From assembly GCA_021205305.1 (NCBI GenBank), contig JAJPXU010000105.1, positions 1 to 60,427 of the forward strand: a stretch of DNA of 60,427 nucleotides, written 5' to 3'. The position numbers were made by a program, and so were the translations under genes. This DNA is from Lachnospiraceae bacterium (GTDB lineage Bacteria > Bacillota > Clostridia > Lachnospirales > Lachnospiraceae). Shown piece after piece: positions 25,228 to 34,358 of the stretch (the first letter of the stretch is position 1; each line of letters starts with the position of its first letter). Below the pieces are notes generated by a model that searched no databases, was not told the DNA's origin, and saw only the letters and a list, made by a program, of their open reading frames with translations.

Positions 25228-25274
25228 GTGGTAGAAAGTGGTGCTTCGTGGTGACTTATTGGGGAATTGTGGGG
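25228..25274 (+). promoter_or_regulatory. MraZ operator: five TGG(G/T)-type boxes
   Basis: TGGT boxes begin at 25229, 25239 and 25249, and TGGGG boxes at 25260 and 25270, so the spacing is 10, 10, 11 and 10 bases. MraZ is known to bind about 10-bp-periodic GTGGG-type repeats upstream of its own gene. The boxes lie at about +4 to +50 of the predicted transcript, a good position for autorepression. Confidence 0.8.
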
Positions 25275-25359
25275 AGACGATTTCCGATGAGTGCCGCAGA
25301 CAGAAATACCGGCGGCAGGTTTCTTTGACCGTCTGTTTTTCCGAAGAAGGTGTGTCATG

Positions 25360-25791
25360 ATGTTTATGGGAGAATACAATCATACGATTGATTCCAAAGG
25401 CAGACTGATCATCCCGGCGAAATTCAGAGAACTATTGGACGATGAATTTATTGTGACGAAGGGATTGGATGGATGCCTGTTTGCTTTTCCTAAAAATGAA
25501 TGGCAGATCTTTGAGGAGAAGCTGCGAAAATTACCACTTACACAGAAGAACGCCAGAAAATTCACACGTTTCTTCATGGGCGGCGCGACCACATGCGAAC
25601 TGGACAAGCAGGGGAGAATTCTTTTACCGCAGAATTTAAGAGAATTTGCGAAGCTGGATAAGGATGTGGTACTGTCGGGGAACCTGAATCGTATTGAAAT
25701 CTGGAACAAAGCAGACTGGACGGAAAACAATGCTTATGACGATATGGATGAGATCGCGGAGCAGATGTCAGATCTGGGCTTAGATATATAA
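25360..25791 (+). CDS. mraZ: Transcriptional regulator MraZ
   Basis: A 143-residue DNA-binding protein made of two SpoVT/AbrB-like beta units. The first has [24 protein letters not shown] (residues 3-26) and the second [22 protein letters not shown] (about 75-96). These DxKGR and DxQGR motifs form the DNA-contact loops. MraZ oligomerises and represses the division and cell-wall cluster that it heads. The start MFMGEYNHT is chosen over the ATG three bases earlier because it gives 9-base spacing from AAGAAGG. The upstream boxes at 25228-25274 are its expected target. Confidence 0.95.
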   Translation: MFMGEYNHTIDSKGRLIIPAKFRELLDDEFIVTKGLDGCLFAFPKNEWQIFEEKLRKLPLTQKNARKFTRFFMGGATTCELDKQGRILLPQNLREFAKLDKDVVLSGNLNRIEIWNKADWTENNAYDDMDEIAEQMSDLGLDI

Positions 25792-25906
25792 GACCATTGA
25801 TCTGCGGTGTAAACTTATTGTACGGGTCATGCCGCGGCGTGAAGGGCCGTCTGGGATGGCATGACTGATCTGTAAATTTATGGTTTACCCGCAAGGGGAG
25901 GATTAT

Positions 25907-26866
25907 ATGGAATTTCACCACAGATCGGTACTTCTTTCCGAGAGCATTGAGGAACTGCGGATAAAACCAGACGGAATTTATGTAGATGGTACACTCGGCG
26001 GGGGTGGGCATTCCCTGGAAATATGTAAACGGCTGACCGGCGGCGGACGTCTGATTGGGATTGATCAGGACGAGGACGCGATAGAGGCAGCTACATGGCG
26101 ATTAGACGAGTTTAAGGACCGCGTGACGATTATACGCAGCAATTACTGCTATATGAAGGACGAGCTCCGTAAGCTTGGTGTGTTATCTGTAGATGGAGTC
26201 ATTTTGGATCTGGGGGTCTCCTCTTACCAGCTCGATACGGCAGAGAGAGGTTTTACCTACAGAGAGGACGCTCCGCTGGACATGAGGATGGATCAGCGGC
26301 AGACCTTTACGGCGATGGATGTTGTGAACGAATATAGCGAGATGGAGCTGTACCGCGTCATCCGCGATTATGGGGAGGAAAAGTTCGCAAAGAATATTGC
26401 CAAACATATCGTGAACGCCCGCGAACAAAAAAAACTGGAAACAACTGGGGAGTTAATTCATGTTATAAAAGCGGCGATCCCGATGAAAGTGCGGGCAGTA
26501 GGAGGACACCCGGCCAAAAAGACATTTCAGGCCATACGGATTGAGGTAAACCGGGAACTGGAGGTTCTCGAGGAGTCTCTGGAAAGTATGGTGGATTTAT
26601 TGAATGAGGAGGGACGCATCTGCGTGATTACATTCCATTCGCTGGAAGACCGGATTGTGAAGAACAAGTTCCGGGATATGGAGAATCCCTGTACATGTCC
26701 GAAAGAATTTCCGGTATGTGTGTGCGGGAAAAAGCCGAAGGGAAAGGTGATCACTCGTAAGCCGATCGTTCCGTCAGAGGAAGAATTAGAGATGAACAGC
26801 AGAGCGAAGAGCGCGAAACTTCGCGTTTTTGAATCATTCGGGAAATCTGCTGAACGTAGAAGATAA
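25907..26866 (+). CDS. rsmH: 16S rRNA (cytosine-N4)-methyltransferase RsmH
   Basis: SAM-dependent enzyme that methylates N4 of C1402 in 16S rRNA. It has 319 residues. The SAM-binding motif [15 protein letters not shown] lies near residues 25-39, followed by [11 protein letters not shown]. The RsmH-specific [16 protein letters not shown] and the C-terminal [16 protein letters not shown] block are also present. The true start is the ATG at 25907 ([10 protein letters not shown]), five bases after AAGGGGAGG; the nine upstream in-frame codons are leader. It occupies the usual second place in the cluster. Confidence 0.96.
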   Translation: MEFHHRSVLLSESIEELRIKPDGIYVDGTLGGGGHSLEICKRLTGGGRLIGIDQDEDAIEAATWRLDEFKDRVTIIRSNYCYMKDELRKLGVLSVDGVILDLGVSSYQLDTAERGFTYREDAPLDMRMDQRQTFTAMDVVNEYSEMELYRVIRDYGEEKFAKNIAKHIVNAREQKKLETTGELIHVIKAAIPMKVRAVGGHPAKKTFQAIRIEVNRELEVLEESLESMVDLLNEEGRICVITFHSLEDRIVKNKFRDMENPCTCPKEFPVCVCGKKPKGKVITRKPIVPSEEELEMNSRAKSAKLRVFESFGKSAERRR

Positions 26867-26909
26867 ACGAAGACAACGAAAATTTAGCAAGTAAGAGCGG
26901 GAGAGAATC

Positions 26910-27434
26910 ATGGCAGAAAAGAGATACAGCAGGGGGACTTCTCGAAACAACAGCAGAAGGAAGAACACGAAAAGTGCTATGGCTGGAGAGGGGGATTCCT
27001 ATACCTATGTGGATGGAAATACGGTGCGGCAGCTCCGTGTGGCTGCCCGTCCGGAACCGGAAGAGCCGATTTCTGTCAGCCAGACGACCCGGAAGAATCG
27101 GGAGCGGTCGCTCCAGATGAATTTGGGGTATGTGCTTTTCCTTACAGCTGCGGCGGTGGTCACGGTATTTGTATGTGTGAATTTTCTGCAGCTGCGCGCG
27201 GCGAACACGCTTCTTCAGGAGAAGGTGGCGTCTCTTACCGCTGAGCTGGATTCCGCGGTGTTGGAAAACGACTCGGAATACAATCGCGTGATGAATAGTG
27301 TAGATCTGACGCATATAAAAGAAGTGACGACGGAGGAGCTGGGCATGCAGCTGGCCACGTCGGATCAGGTGGTGACTTATGAGGCACAGACCAGTGATTA
27401 CGTCAGACAATATTCCGAGATACCGGAAGAGTAG
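26910..27434 (+). CDS. ftsL: Cell division protein FtsL
   Basis: A 174-residue bitopic membrane protein. A basic cytoplasmic N-terminal region of about 70 residues precedes one membrane helix (GYVLFLTAAAVVTVFVCVNF, near 72-91). An extracellular coiled coil (LRAANTLLQEKVASLTAELDS) follows, and the conserved KEVTTEELGM end comes just after it. FtsL joins FtsQ/DivIB and FtsB/DivIC to activate septal synthesis by FtsW and the division PBP. The position between rsmH and pbp2 supports the call more than sequence similarity, because this family diverges fast. Confidence 0.85.
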   Translation: MAEKRYSRGTSRNNSRRKNTKSAMAGEGDSYTYVDGNTVRQLRVAARPEPEEPISVSQTTRKNRERSLQMNLGYVLFLTAAAVVTVFVCVNFLQLRAANTLLQEKVASLTAELDSAVLENDSEYNRVMNSVDLTHIKEVTTEELGMQLATSDQVVTYEAQTSDYVRQYSEIPEE

Positions 27435-27444
27435 GTGAAGCAAT

Positions 27445-29790
27445 TTGGCAAATCGGGTAAAAAAAGAGCGTAGATTTTCAAAACGAATGCAGGTAAAGCT
27501 TTTGGCTTTATTTGGATTCGTTTTGTTGGGATTGGTGGTTTTACTGATCCAGATTGCGTATATTAATGTGACAAAAGGGAATACCTATGCAAAACAGGTG
27601 CTTTCCCAGAATAATTATGACAGTCAGACCCTGGTCGCCCGCAGAGGGGAGATCCAGGATACCAATGGGCGGGTGCTTGCCTACAGTGAGAAAGTCTACA
27701 ACCTGGTTCTGGACTGCAAAGCGATCAACGAGGACGCAGATACGTACCTGGAGCCGACGGTGTCGGTGCTGAGCGAATACTTTGGCCTGGATGAACTGGC
27801 GCTGCGGAAACTGATCACAGATGAGAGCACGGCCAGCAGCCAGTATCAGGTGCTGTCCGTGAAAGCGGATGACGAGGAACAGTATCTGACTGCGGATGAA
27901 AAAGAAGCATACGAGGATTATATTGATGAGTACGCGGATGTCTCCTCGGATGACCTGAGTGAGGCGGAAAAAGTGGAAAAAAAGAACCGTTCTCTGGTGA
28001 CCGGAGTTTCTTTTGAGGAGAAATACGTCCGTCATTATCCGCTTGGTTCGCTTGCGAGTAATACGATTGGGTTTGCGAACAGTTTAGGGGACGGGATTGT
28101 CGGCCTGGAGGCATATTATGATGAGCAGCTGCAGGGGACGAACGGCCGGATTTTCGGTTATCTGAATGAAGATAGTGAATACCAGACCAAAACAATCGCC
28201 CCGGAGAACGGCTACACGCTGGTGACAACGCTGGATGTGAATATCCAGGAGATTGTGGAGAATGTGATCGCAGAGTTTGATGAGACCTACGGCGATGATA
28301 CGGATGACGGCACTTCCAAGCACGGGGCGGCGAATGTCGGCGTGGTAGTGATGGATCCGGATACGGGTGCCGTTCTCGCGATGGCGACAAATCAGAGTTT
28401 TGATCTCGAAGATCCGGACAGCGTGATTTATGACTGGTATACGGAAGAAGAAGTCGAGGAGATGCAGGATACGATCATCACAGACGAATCCGGGAATGAA
28501 ATCACACAATATGTCTCGACCCTCTATGATCTGTGGGGCAATTTCTGTGTTTCTGACAGCTTTGAGCCTGGTTCTACTTATAAACCGATTACCATTGCGG
28601 CGGCACTGGAGATCGGCGCGATCTCCACGGATGACACCTACTACTGTGACGGTGGGGAATACGTCACAGATACGGAGATTCACTGCGACGTGTATCCGGG
28701 TGCACACGGGCTGGAGACACTGGAGGATGCATTGGTAAATTCCTGCAATGATGCCCTGATGCAGATTGCGGCGAAAATGCATGTTTCGAATTTCCTGAAA
28801 TATCAGTCGCTGTTTGGTTTTGGACAGAAAACCGGCATCGATCTGCCGAATGAATCTTCCGGCGTGATTTACACACAGGAAAAGATGAATGAGGTAGAGC
28901 TGGCGACCTGTTCGTTCGGTCAGGGCTTTACCTGTACGATGATCCAGGAGATCGCGGCTTTCTGTGCGGTCGTAAACGGGGGCTATTATTATCAGCCGCA
29001 TGTGGTGGACAAGATCCTCGATGAGGATGGGGCGATTGTCAAAGATAATTCCAGTCTGCTTCTGAAGCAGGTGATTTCCACTTCGACCTCAGATACGCTC
29101 AAAGAGTACCTGGAGAGTGTCGTAGAGGACGGTACCGGAAAGACAGCCCGTGTGCCGGGCTATCGGGTCGGCGGCAAGACCGGTACGGCGGAAAAGATTG
29201 ATTCGGAGACCGGGGAACGCGCGGATGGGCTGTATCTGGTTTCCTTTATCGGTGCAGCGCCGATCAATGACCCGGAAGTGGTCATCTACGTAGTGGTCGA
29301 TGAGCCGAATGTGGAAAACCAGGCAAGCAGCAGCTATGCACAGAAGATTTTCCAGGCCATTGCGCTGGAGGTTTATCCATATCTGGGATTAACGGCGACC
29401 GAAGAGATTACGGACAGCCTGCTGGCTGAGCTGGGACTGACGGAGGAGGACGTCGAGCAAGTGGATACTTCAGCGAGCGTAACTACGTTCCAGGCATTTG
29501 ACTCTTATGGGAATCTCTACAGCAATGCGCGTGTCGTGGACGGCGAAGTTGTGGATGAGTATGGCAATGTGATCGCAGGCGCCTATATAGATGAGGACGG
29601 CACGGTCTATGACGGATATATGAACGCCGTCTCTACAGTGGAGACAGATGACGGCAGCAGCGAGGATGATGACACGGAGGAGTCAATCGCGACGAATCCG
29701 GATATGGCGGTGCCGCTGGATGAAAATTCTGCGGACGATTCGGACACCACCCTGGTAGATCCGACGGATATTGCCGAAGAAGAAGAATAG
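27445..29790 (+). CDS. Division-type class B penicillin-binding protein (FtsI/PBP2B-like) with extra C-terminal module
   Basis: A 781-residue septal transpeptidase. A basic tail and one membrane anchor (VKLLALFGFVLLGLVVLLIQIAY) lead into the dimerisation domain (LVARRGEIQDTNGRVLAYS) and the transpeptidase domain with SxxK (GSTYK near 375), SxN (NSCND near 433) and KTG (GGKTGTAEK near 577). In place of PASTA domains it ends with a ~46-residue module (29494-29631), then an acidic tail. The module matches the end of FtsQ in this cluster. The TTG start at 27445 follows AGGTGA and lies 10 bases after ftsL. Being next to ftsL and ahead of spoVD supports the vegetative division role. Confidence 0.92.
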   Translation: MANRVKKERRFSKRMQVKLLALFGFVLLGLVVLLIQIAYINVTKGNTYAKQVLSQNNYDSQTLVARRGEIQDTNGRVLAYSEKVYNLVLDCKAINEDADTYLEPTVSVLSEYFGLDELALRKLITDESTASSQYQVLSVKADDEEQYLTADEKEAYEDYIDEYADVSSDDLSEAEKVEKKNRSLVTGVSFEEKYVRHYPLGSLASNTIGFANSLGDGIVGLEAYYDEQLQGTNGRIFGYLNEDSEYQTKTIAPENGYTLVTTLDVNIQEIVENVIAEFDETYGDDTDDGTSKHGAANVGVVVMDPDTGAVLAMATNQSFDLEDPDSVIYDWYTEEEVEEMQDTIITDESGNEITQYVSTLYDLWGNFCVSDSFEPGSTYKPITIAAALEIGAISTDDTYYCDGGEYVTDTEIHCDVYPGAHGLETLEDALVNSCNDALMQIAAKMHVSNFLKYQSLFGFGQKTGIDLPNESSGVIYTQEKMNEVELATCSFGQGFTCTMIQEIAAFCAVVNGGYYYQPHVVDKILDEDGAIVKDNSSLLLKQVISTSTSDTLKEYLESVVEDGTGKTARVPGYRVGGKTGTAEKIDSETGERADGLYLVSFIGAAPINDPEVVIYVVVDEPNVENQASSSYAQKIFQAIALEVYPYLGLTATEEITDSLLAELGLTEEDVEQVDTSASVTTFQAFDSYGNLYSNARVVDGEVVDEYGNVIAGAYIDEDGTVYDGYMNAVSTVETDDGSSEDDDTEESIATNPDMAVPLDENSADDSDTTLVDPTDIAEEEE

Positions 29791-29862
29791 AGTACGGGAA
29801 ACGGTGAATGTATGGCCAGAGATCGGAATAAACTATAAAAACAAGATGTCTCTGGAGTATTT

Positions 29863-31689
29863 ATGCAGAAAACAAGACCTTTCCACCGCAGAAAGATTCT
29901 GCTGATTTTCGCGATATGTATGCTGGCGCTGGTCTTTCTGATCGGGAGACTGGCGTATCTGATGATTGGAAAATCAGAGTATTACGCGACTCTGGCGGAA
30001 GATTTGCATGAGCGGGAGCGGTCGATCAAGGCAGCCCGCGGCCGGATACTGGACCGCAATGGGACGGTGCTTGCAGATAACCGGACGGTCTGTACGGTAT
30101 CGGTCATACATAGCCAGATCACAGATGCGGAAGCGGTTATCGAGATGCTGAGCGAGGCGCTTGGCATGGAAGAGGAAACCGTCCGGACGCGGGTAGAGAA
30201 GGTCAGCTCAATGGAGCGGATCAAAAGCAACGTTGACAAGGAGACCGGCGATCTTATCCGCAGCTACGGGCTGGATGGCGTGAAGGTCGATGAAGACTAT
30301 AAGCGTTATTATCCGTTTGGCAGCATGGCATCGAAGGTGCTGGGCTTTACGGGCGCGGACAATCAGGGAATCCTTGGCCTGGAAGTGCGCTACGAAGAGG
30401 TTCTTTCCGGGACGCCGGGGACGATCCTGACGCTGACGGACGCGCGCGGGATTGAGATAGAGGATACCGCGGAGACGCGGGTAGAGCCAATCGCGGGGGA
30501 TGACCTGGTCATCAGTCTCGATTACAATATTCAGCAGTATGTGGAGCAGGCCGCCGGTAATGTGCTGGAGCAGAAGCAGGCGGACAGTGTGTCGATTATC
30601 GTGATGAACCCGCAGAACGGGGAAATCTACGCGATGACCAATGTGCCGGAGTTTGATCTGAATGATCCGTATACCCTGACGGAGCTGTTTCTGGAAATCA
30701 ACTACGGGGAGGAATCCTCTTCCGGTGACAGCACAGGGGATACAGATGCGGCAGAAGAGACCCTGACAGAGACGGCGCTCACCGGGGAAGAACTTCAGGA
30801 TGCACTTAATCAGATGTGGCGCAATGGCTGCATCAACGATACCTATGAGCCGGGTTCGACGTTTAAAATTATCACGGCGGCTGCCGGATTGGAAGAGGGT
30901 GTGGTCACACTGGACGACACGTTCTACTGTCCGGGATATAAGCTGGTGGATGATCGGCGGATTCGCTGTCATAAGACGGCAGGGCATGGGTCGGAGACGT
31001 TTCTTGAGGCGGCGCAGAATTCCTGTAATCCGGTTTTTATCGAGGTCGGGCTTCGCCTGGGCGTTGACAATTATTTCAAATATTTCAATCAGTTTGGTTT
31101 AAATGATAAGACAGGGATAGACCTGCCGGGCGAGGCGGCGACGATCATGCATAAAAAAGAAAACGTGGGGCAGGTGGAACTTGCCACGATTTCTTTTGGG
31201 CAGTCGTTCCAGATCACGCCGATTCAGCTGATTACAACGGCCAGTTCGATTATCAATGGCGGTACGCGCATCACCCCGCATTTTGGCGTGAGCGTGAAGA
31301 CGGAGGATGGTACGCTGCTGGAGGTGTACCAATATGACGAGGACGAGCGGATTCTCTCAGAGGAGACATCCGAGACCATGCGTTATCTGCTGGAACAGGT
31401 CGTAGACGGCGGTTCCGGCAAAAATGCGTATATCGAAGGCTATCGGATCGGCGGAAAGACCGCGACGTCCGAGACACTTCCGCGTGGGCAGGGGAAATAT
31501 ATTTCTTCCTTTATCGGCTTTGCTCCGGCGGACGATCCGCAGGTGATTTGCTTGTGTGTGATCAACAATCCGCAGGGAACTTACTACGGCGGTACCATTG
31601 CCGCGCCGGTAGTGAAGGACATTTTTGAAAATATACTGCCTTACCTGGGAATTGAGAAAGCAGAAACCGCTGACCAGGCGGAGACATGA
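29863..31689 (+). CDS. spoVD: Class B penicillin-binding protein, SpoVD-type (sporulation)
   Basis: A 608-residue paralogue of the preceding PBP. It has one membrane anchor (ILLIFAICMLALVFLIGRLAY), the dimerisation domain (AARGRILDRNGTVLADN), and a transpeptidase domain with GSTFK near residue 331 and NSCNP near 388. The third active-site motif reads GGKTATSE, i.e. KTA rather than the usual KTG. SpoVD builds spore cortex peptidoglycan with SpoVE. There is no PASTA domain and none of the extra C-terminal module seen in its neighbour. CTGGAG lies before the ATG. The assignment to SpoVD over another division PBP rests on order and on the lack of the C-terminal module. Confidence 0.85.
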   Translation: MQKTRPFHRRKILLIFAICMLALVFLIGRLAYLMIGKSEYYATLAEDLHERERSIKAARGRILDRNGTVLADNRTVCTVSVIHSQITDAEAVIEMLSEALGMEEETVRTRVEKVSSMERIKSNVDKETGDLIRSYGLDGVKVDEDYKRYYPFGSMASKVLGFTGADNQGILGLEVRYEEVLSGTPGTILTLTDARGIEIEDTAETRVEPIAGDDLVISLDYNIQQYVEQAAGNVLEQKQADSVSIIVMNPQNGEIYAMTNVPEFDLNDPYTLTELFLEINYGEESSSGDSTGDTDAAEETLTETALTGEELQDALNQMWRNGCINDTYEPGSTFKIITAAAGLEEGVVTLDDTFYCPGYKLVDDRRIRCHKTAGHGSETFLEAAQNSCNPVFIEVGLRLGVDNYFKYFNQFGLNDKTGIDLPGEAATIMHKKENVGQVELATISFGQSFQITPIQLITTASSIINGGTRITPHFGVSVKTEDGTLLEVYQYDEDERILSEETSETMRYLLEQVVDGGSGKNAYIEGYRIGGKTATSETLPRGQGKYISSFIGFAPADDPQVICLCVINNPQGTYYGGTIAAPVVKDIFENILPYLGIEKAETADQAET

Positions 31690-31829
31690 TGAGAAAAGAT
31701 TTCTGCTGTTTTTGCAGGGCAGTATCTGGTTTGGTATTGTCACTGCTGAAGTGGATAATAACAGAAAAAGCGTAGATGCGCGGAAATTGATTTCGAACAG
31801 CCGCGCGGTATACAAGGAGGAGAAAGAGT

Positions 31830-32813
31830 ATGTACATGAATCCGGATATTTTTATTCCACTGTTGGCGGCGTTCGCAATCAGCGTAGCGCTTAGCCCCTT
31901 TGTGATTCCATTTTTGCGGCGGCTGAAGGTCGGACAGACGGAACGGGCGGAAGGCGTACAGTCTCATCTGAAAAAGGGCGGTACACCGACGATGGGAGGG
32001 CTGATTATGCTGATTGCCATCGTAATTACTTCCTTATTTTTTATTGGGCGTTATCCGCGAATCATTCCGGTACTGTTTCTGACGCTGGGGTTTGGAATCA
32101 TTGGTTTCCTGGATGATTACCTGAAGGTCGTGATGCACCGTTCCGATGGTTTGTATCCGAAACAGAAAATGCTCGGGCAGATTATTGTGACGACAATTTT
32201 TATTATTTATATCTGGAAAATGGACAATTCCTGTCTGGAACTCCTGATTCCGTTTAGCGGGGGCGGCGTGATTACGGGAGACTCGTTTGGCGGGCTCTTT
32301 AAATATCTGTCCATTCCGCTGGCATACTTTGTGATTATCGGAACCGTGAATGGCGTAAATTTTACCGACGGTCTGGACGGGCTTGCGAGTGGCGTGACTC
32401 TGATGGTGGCGATTTTCTTTACGGCCGCGTCCATGGTTCTCGGAGGAGGCATCGAGCCGCTGACTGCCGCGGTAGCAGGCGCGCTGATTGGTTTTCTGCT
32501 GTTCAATGTTTACCCGGCGCAGGTGTTTATGGGCGATACCGGTTCGCTGGCACTGGGAGGCTTTGTGGCAGGCAGCGCCTATCTGCTGCGTATGCCGCTC
32601 TTTATTCTGATCATCGGCCTTGTTTATCTGATCGAGGTGCTTTCTGTCATCATCCAGGTGACCTATTTTAAGAAGACAGGCGGAAAACGGTTTTTCAAAA
32701 TGGCGCCGATTCATCATCACTTTGAACTCTGCGGATGGTCGGAGACGAGAATCGTGACTGTGTTCACGGTAGTGACTGCGTTCCTGTGCCTGCTGGCGCT
32801 GTACGCACTTTGA
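31830..32813 (+). CDS. mraY: Phospho-N-acetylmuramoyl-pentapeptide transferase
   Basis: Membrane enzyme that loads phospho-MurNAc-pentapeptide onto undecaprenyl phosphate to make lipid I. It has 327 residues with about ten helices. Diagnostic motifs are KKGGTPTMGGL near residue 48, the catalytic FLDDYLKV near 92, NGVNFTDGLDGLASG near 175, and the MAPIHHHFELCGW motif near the C-terminus. AAGGAGG lies 9 bases before the ATG. The 140-base gap before it shows no convincing gene. Confidence 0.96.
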   Translation: MYMNPDIFIPLLAAFAISVALSPFVIPFLRRLKVGQTERAEGVQSHLKKGGTPTMGGLIMLIAIVITSLFFIGRYPRIIPVLFLTLGFGIIGFLDDYLKVVMHRSDGLYPKQKMLGQIIVTTIFIIYIWKMDNSCLELLIPFSGGGVITGDSFGGLFKYLSIPLAYFVIIGTVNGVNFTDGLDGLASGVTLMVAIFFTAASMVLGGGIEPLTAAVAGALIGFLLFNVYPAQVFMGDTGSLALGGFVAGSAYLLRMPLFILIIGLVYLIEVLSVIIQVTYFKKTGGKRFFKMAPIHHHFELCGWSETRIVTVFTVVTAFLCLLALYAL

Positions 32814-32888
32814 TGTACACAGGCGCGAGAGGAAAATAGCAGCTTTGCTGCTCGCGTAAGGAAAAAAGTTTTCAAGGAGGAGTAAGTT

Positions 32889-34349
32889 ATGGATCTGACA
32901 AACAGCCGCGTTCTGGTATTTGGCGCGGGTAAAAGCGGGATTGGCGCGGCAGGGCTGCTTTTGCGGGCTTCTGCCGCCGAAGTGATTCTGTATGACGGAA
33001 ATGAACAGCTGGACAGGGTGGCTCTGGCCGAAAAAGTGGCGGAGACATCTCAGAATATGAAAACGTCCCTTCGCGAAAGCCAGGCGGCGGATCATCTGGA
33101 GGTGATTTTGGGCGAGCTGCCGGCGGAGGTGATCAGAGGGCTGAATCTGGTAATCCTCAGCCCGGGTGTACCGACGGATCTGCCTCTGGTGAACGCGCTG
33201 CGGGAGAGCGGTGTGCGGATCTGGGGGGAAGTGGAGCTTGCCTGGGAATGCGGACAGGGCGATGTTCTGGCGGTGACCGGAACGAATGGCAAAACGACTA
33301 CCACGAGTCTGCTCGGTGAGATAATGGAAAACTATGTACAATGGCTGCGGGAGCGGGCGGAAGAGAATACTTCCGGCGCGGAGACCGGGAAGGATAACGT
33401 CTATGTTGTCGGCAATATTGGCAATCCCTATACGGATGTGGCGGATCAGATGACAGAGAAAACAATCACGGTCGCGGAGATTTCGAGTTTTCAGCTGGAG
33501 ACAATTGAGGGCTTTGCGCCGAAGGTCAGCGCAATTTTAAACATCACGCCGGATCACTTAAACCGTCATCACACGATGGAGGAGTACATAAGGGTCAAGG
33601 AACGGATCACGGAAAACCAGGGCAAGACGGATACCTGTGTTTTAAATTATGAGGATGAAATCCTGCGGGAGTTTGGAAAGACCTTAAAGACAAAGGTCAT
33701 TTTCTTCAGCAGTCTGCATACACTGGAGAAGGGGCTGTACCTGAAAGAGAATCAGATCTGCTATAACGACGGCAAAACAGAGACCGTCATCTGTTCGACG
33801 GATGAGCTGAATATTCTGGGCCGTCATAATCATGAGAATGTCATGGCGGCGGCAGGGATGGCGATTGCCTACGGCGTGCCCATAGAAGTCATCCGCGATA
33901 CAGCCTGCGCATTCAAGGCTGTGGAGCATCGGATCGAGTATGTGACAGAGAAAAAAGGCGTCGTTTATTACAACGATTCGAAAGGAACGAACCCGGATGC
34001 CGCGATCAAAGGAATTCAGGCCATGAACCGTCCGACGCTGCTGATCGGCGGCGGTTATGATAAAAATTCTTCCTACGAGGAATGGATTCAGGCATTTGAA
34101 GGAAAAGTGAAGTATCTGGTATTGATCGGACAGACGAGAGAGAAAATTGCCGAGGCAGCGAAAAACTGCGGATTTGAGGCCTGCGTGCTCAAGGATTCTC
34201 TGCAAGAAGCCGTGGCGTTTTGCGCAGAAAACGCGGTCAGTGGAGACGCGGTGCTGCTCTCACCGGCCTGTGCCAGCTGGGGTATGTTCCCGAATTATGA
34301 GGAGCGCGGCAGGCAATTTAAAGAACTGGTAAATCAACTCGATGGATGA
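32889..34349 (+). CDS. murD: UDP-N-acetylmuramoyl-L-alanine:D-glutamate ligase
   Basis: Cytoplasmic Mur ligase, 486 residues, that adds D-glutamate to UDP-MurNAc-L-Ala. The N-terminal Rossmann-like domain starts LVFGAGKSGIGAAG. The ATP-binding loop is VTGTNGKTTTTSL near residues 130-143. The substrate-binding NITPDHLNRH and the C-terminal domain YYNDSKGTNPDAAIKG follow. It is about 30 residues longer than common MurD, because of an insert around residues 150-165 (QWLRERAEENTSGAETG). AAGGAGGAG gives a strong RBS. The stop region carries the RBS of ftsW. Confidence 0.95.
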   Translation: MDLTNSRVLVFGAGKSGIGAAGLLLRASAAEVILYDGNEQLDRVALAEKVAETSQNMKTSLRESQAADHLEVILGELPAEVIRGLNLVILSPGVPTDLPLVNALRESGVRIWGEVELAWECGQGDVLAVTGTNGKTTTTSLLGEIMENYVQWLRERAEENTSGAETGKDNVYVVGNIGNPYTDVADQMTEKTITVAEISSFQLETIEGFAPKVSAILNITPDHLNRHHTMEEYIRVKERITENQGKTDTCVLNYEDEILREFGKTLKTKVIFFSSLHTLEKGLYLKENQICYNDGKTETVICSTDELNILGRHNHENVMAAAGMAIAYGVPIEVIRDTACAFKAVEHRIEYVTEKKGVVYYNDSKGTNPDAAIKGIQAMNRPTLLIGGGYDKNSSYEEWIQAFEGKVKYLVLIGQTREKIAEAAKNCGFEACVLKDSLQEAVAFCAENAVSGDAVLLSPACASWGMFPNYEERGRQFKELVNQLDG

Positions 34350-34358
34350 GGTGATACT

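Noticed and set aside
31689-31775. A 28-codon frame starting at an ATG overlapping the spoVD stop (ATGATGAG).
   Set aside because: No RBS of its own and no coherent domain or helix; probably chance within the mraY leader.
32034-33341. 435-codon minus-strand frame across mraY and murD.
   Set aside because: Opposes two unmistakable essential genes and spans their junction; composition is that of an antisense shadow.
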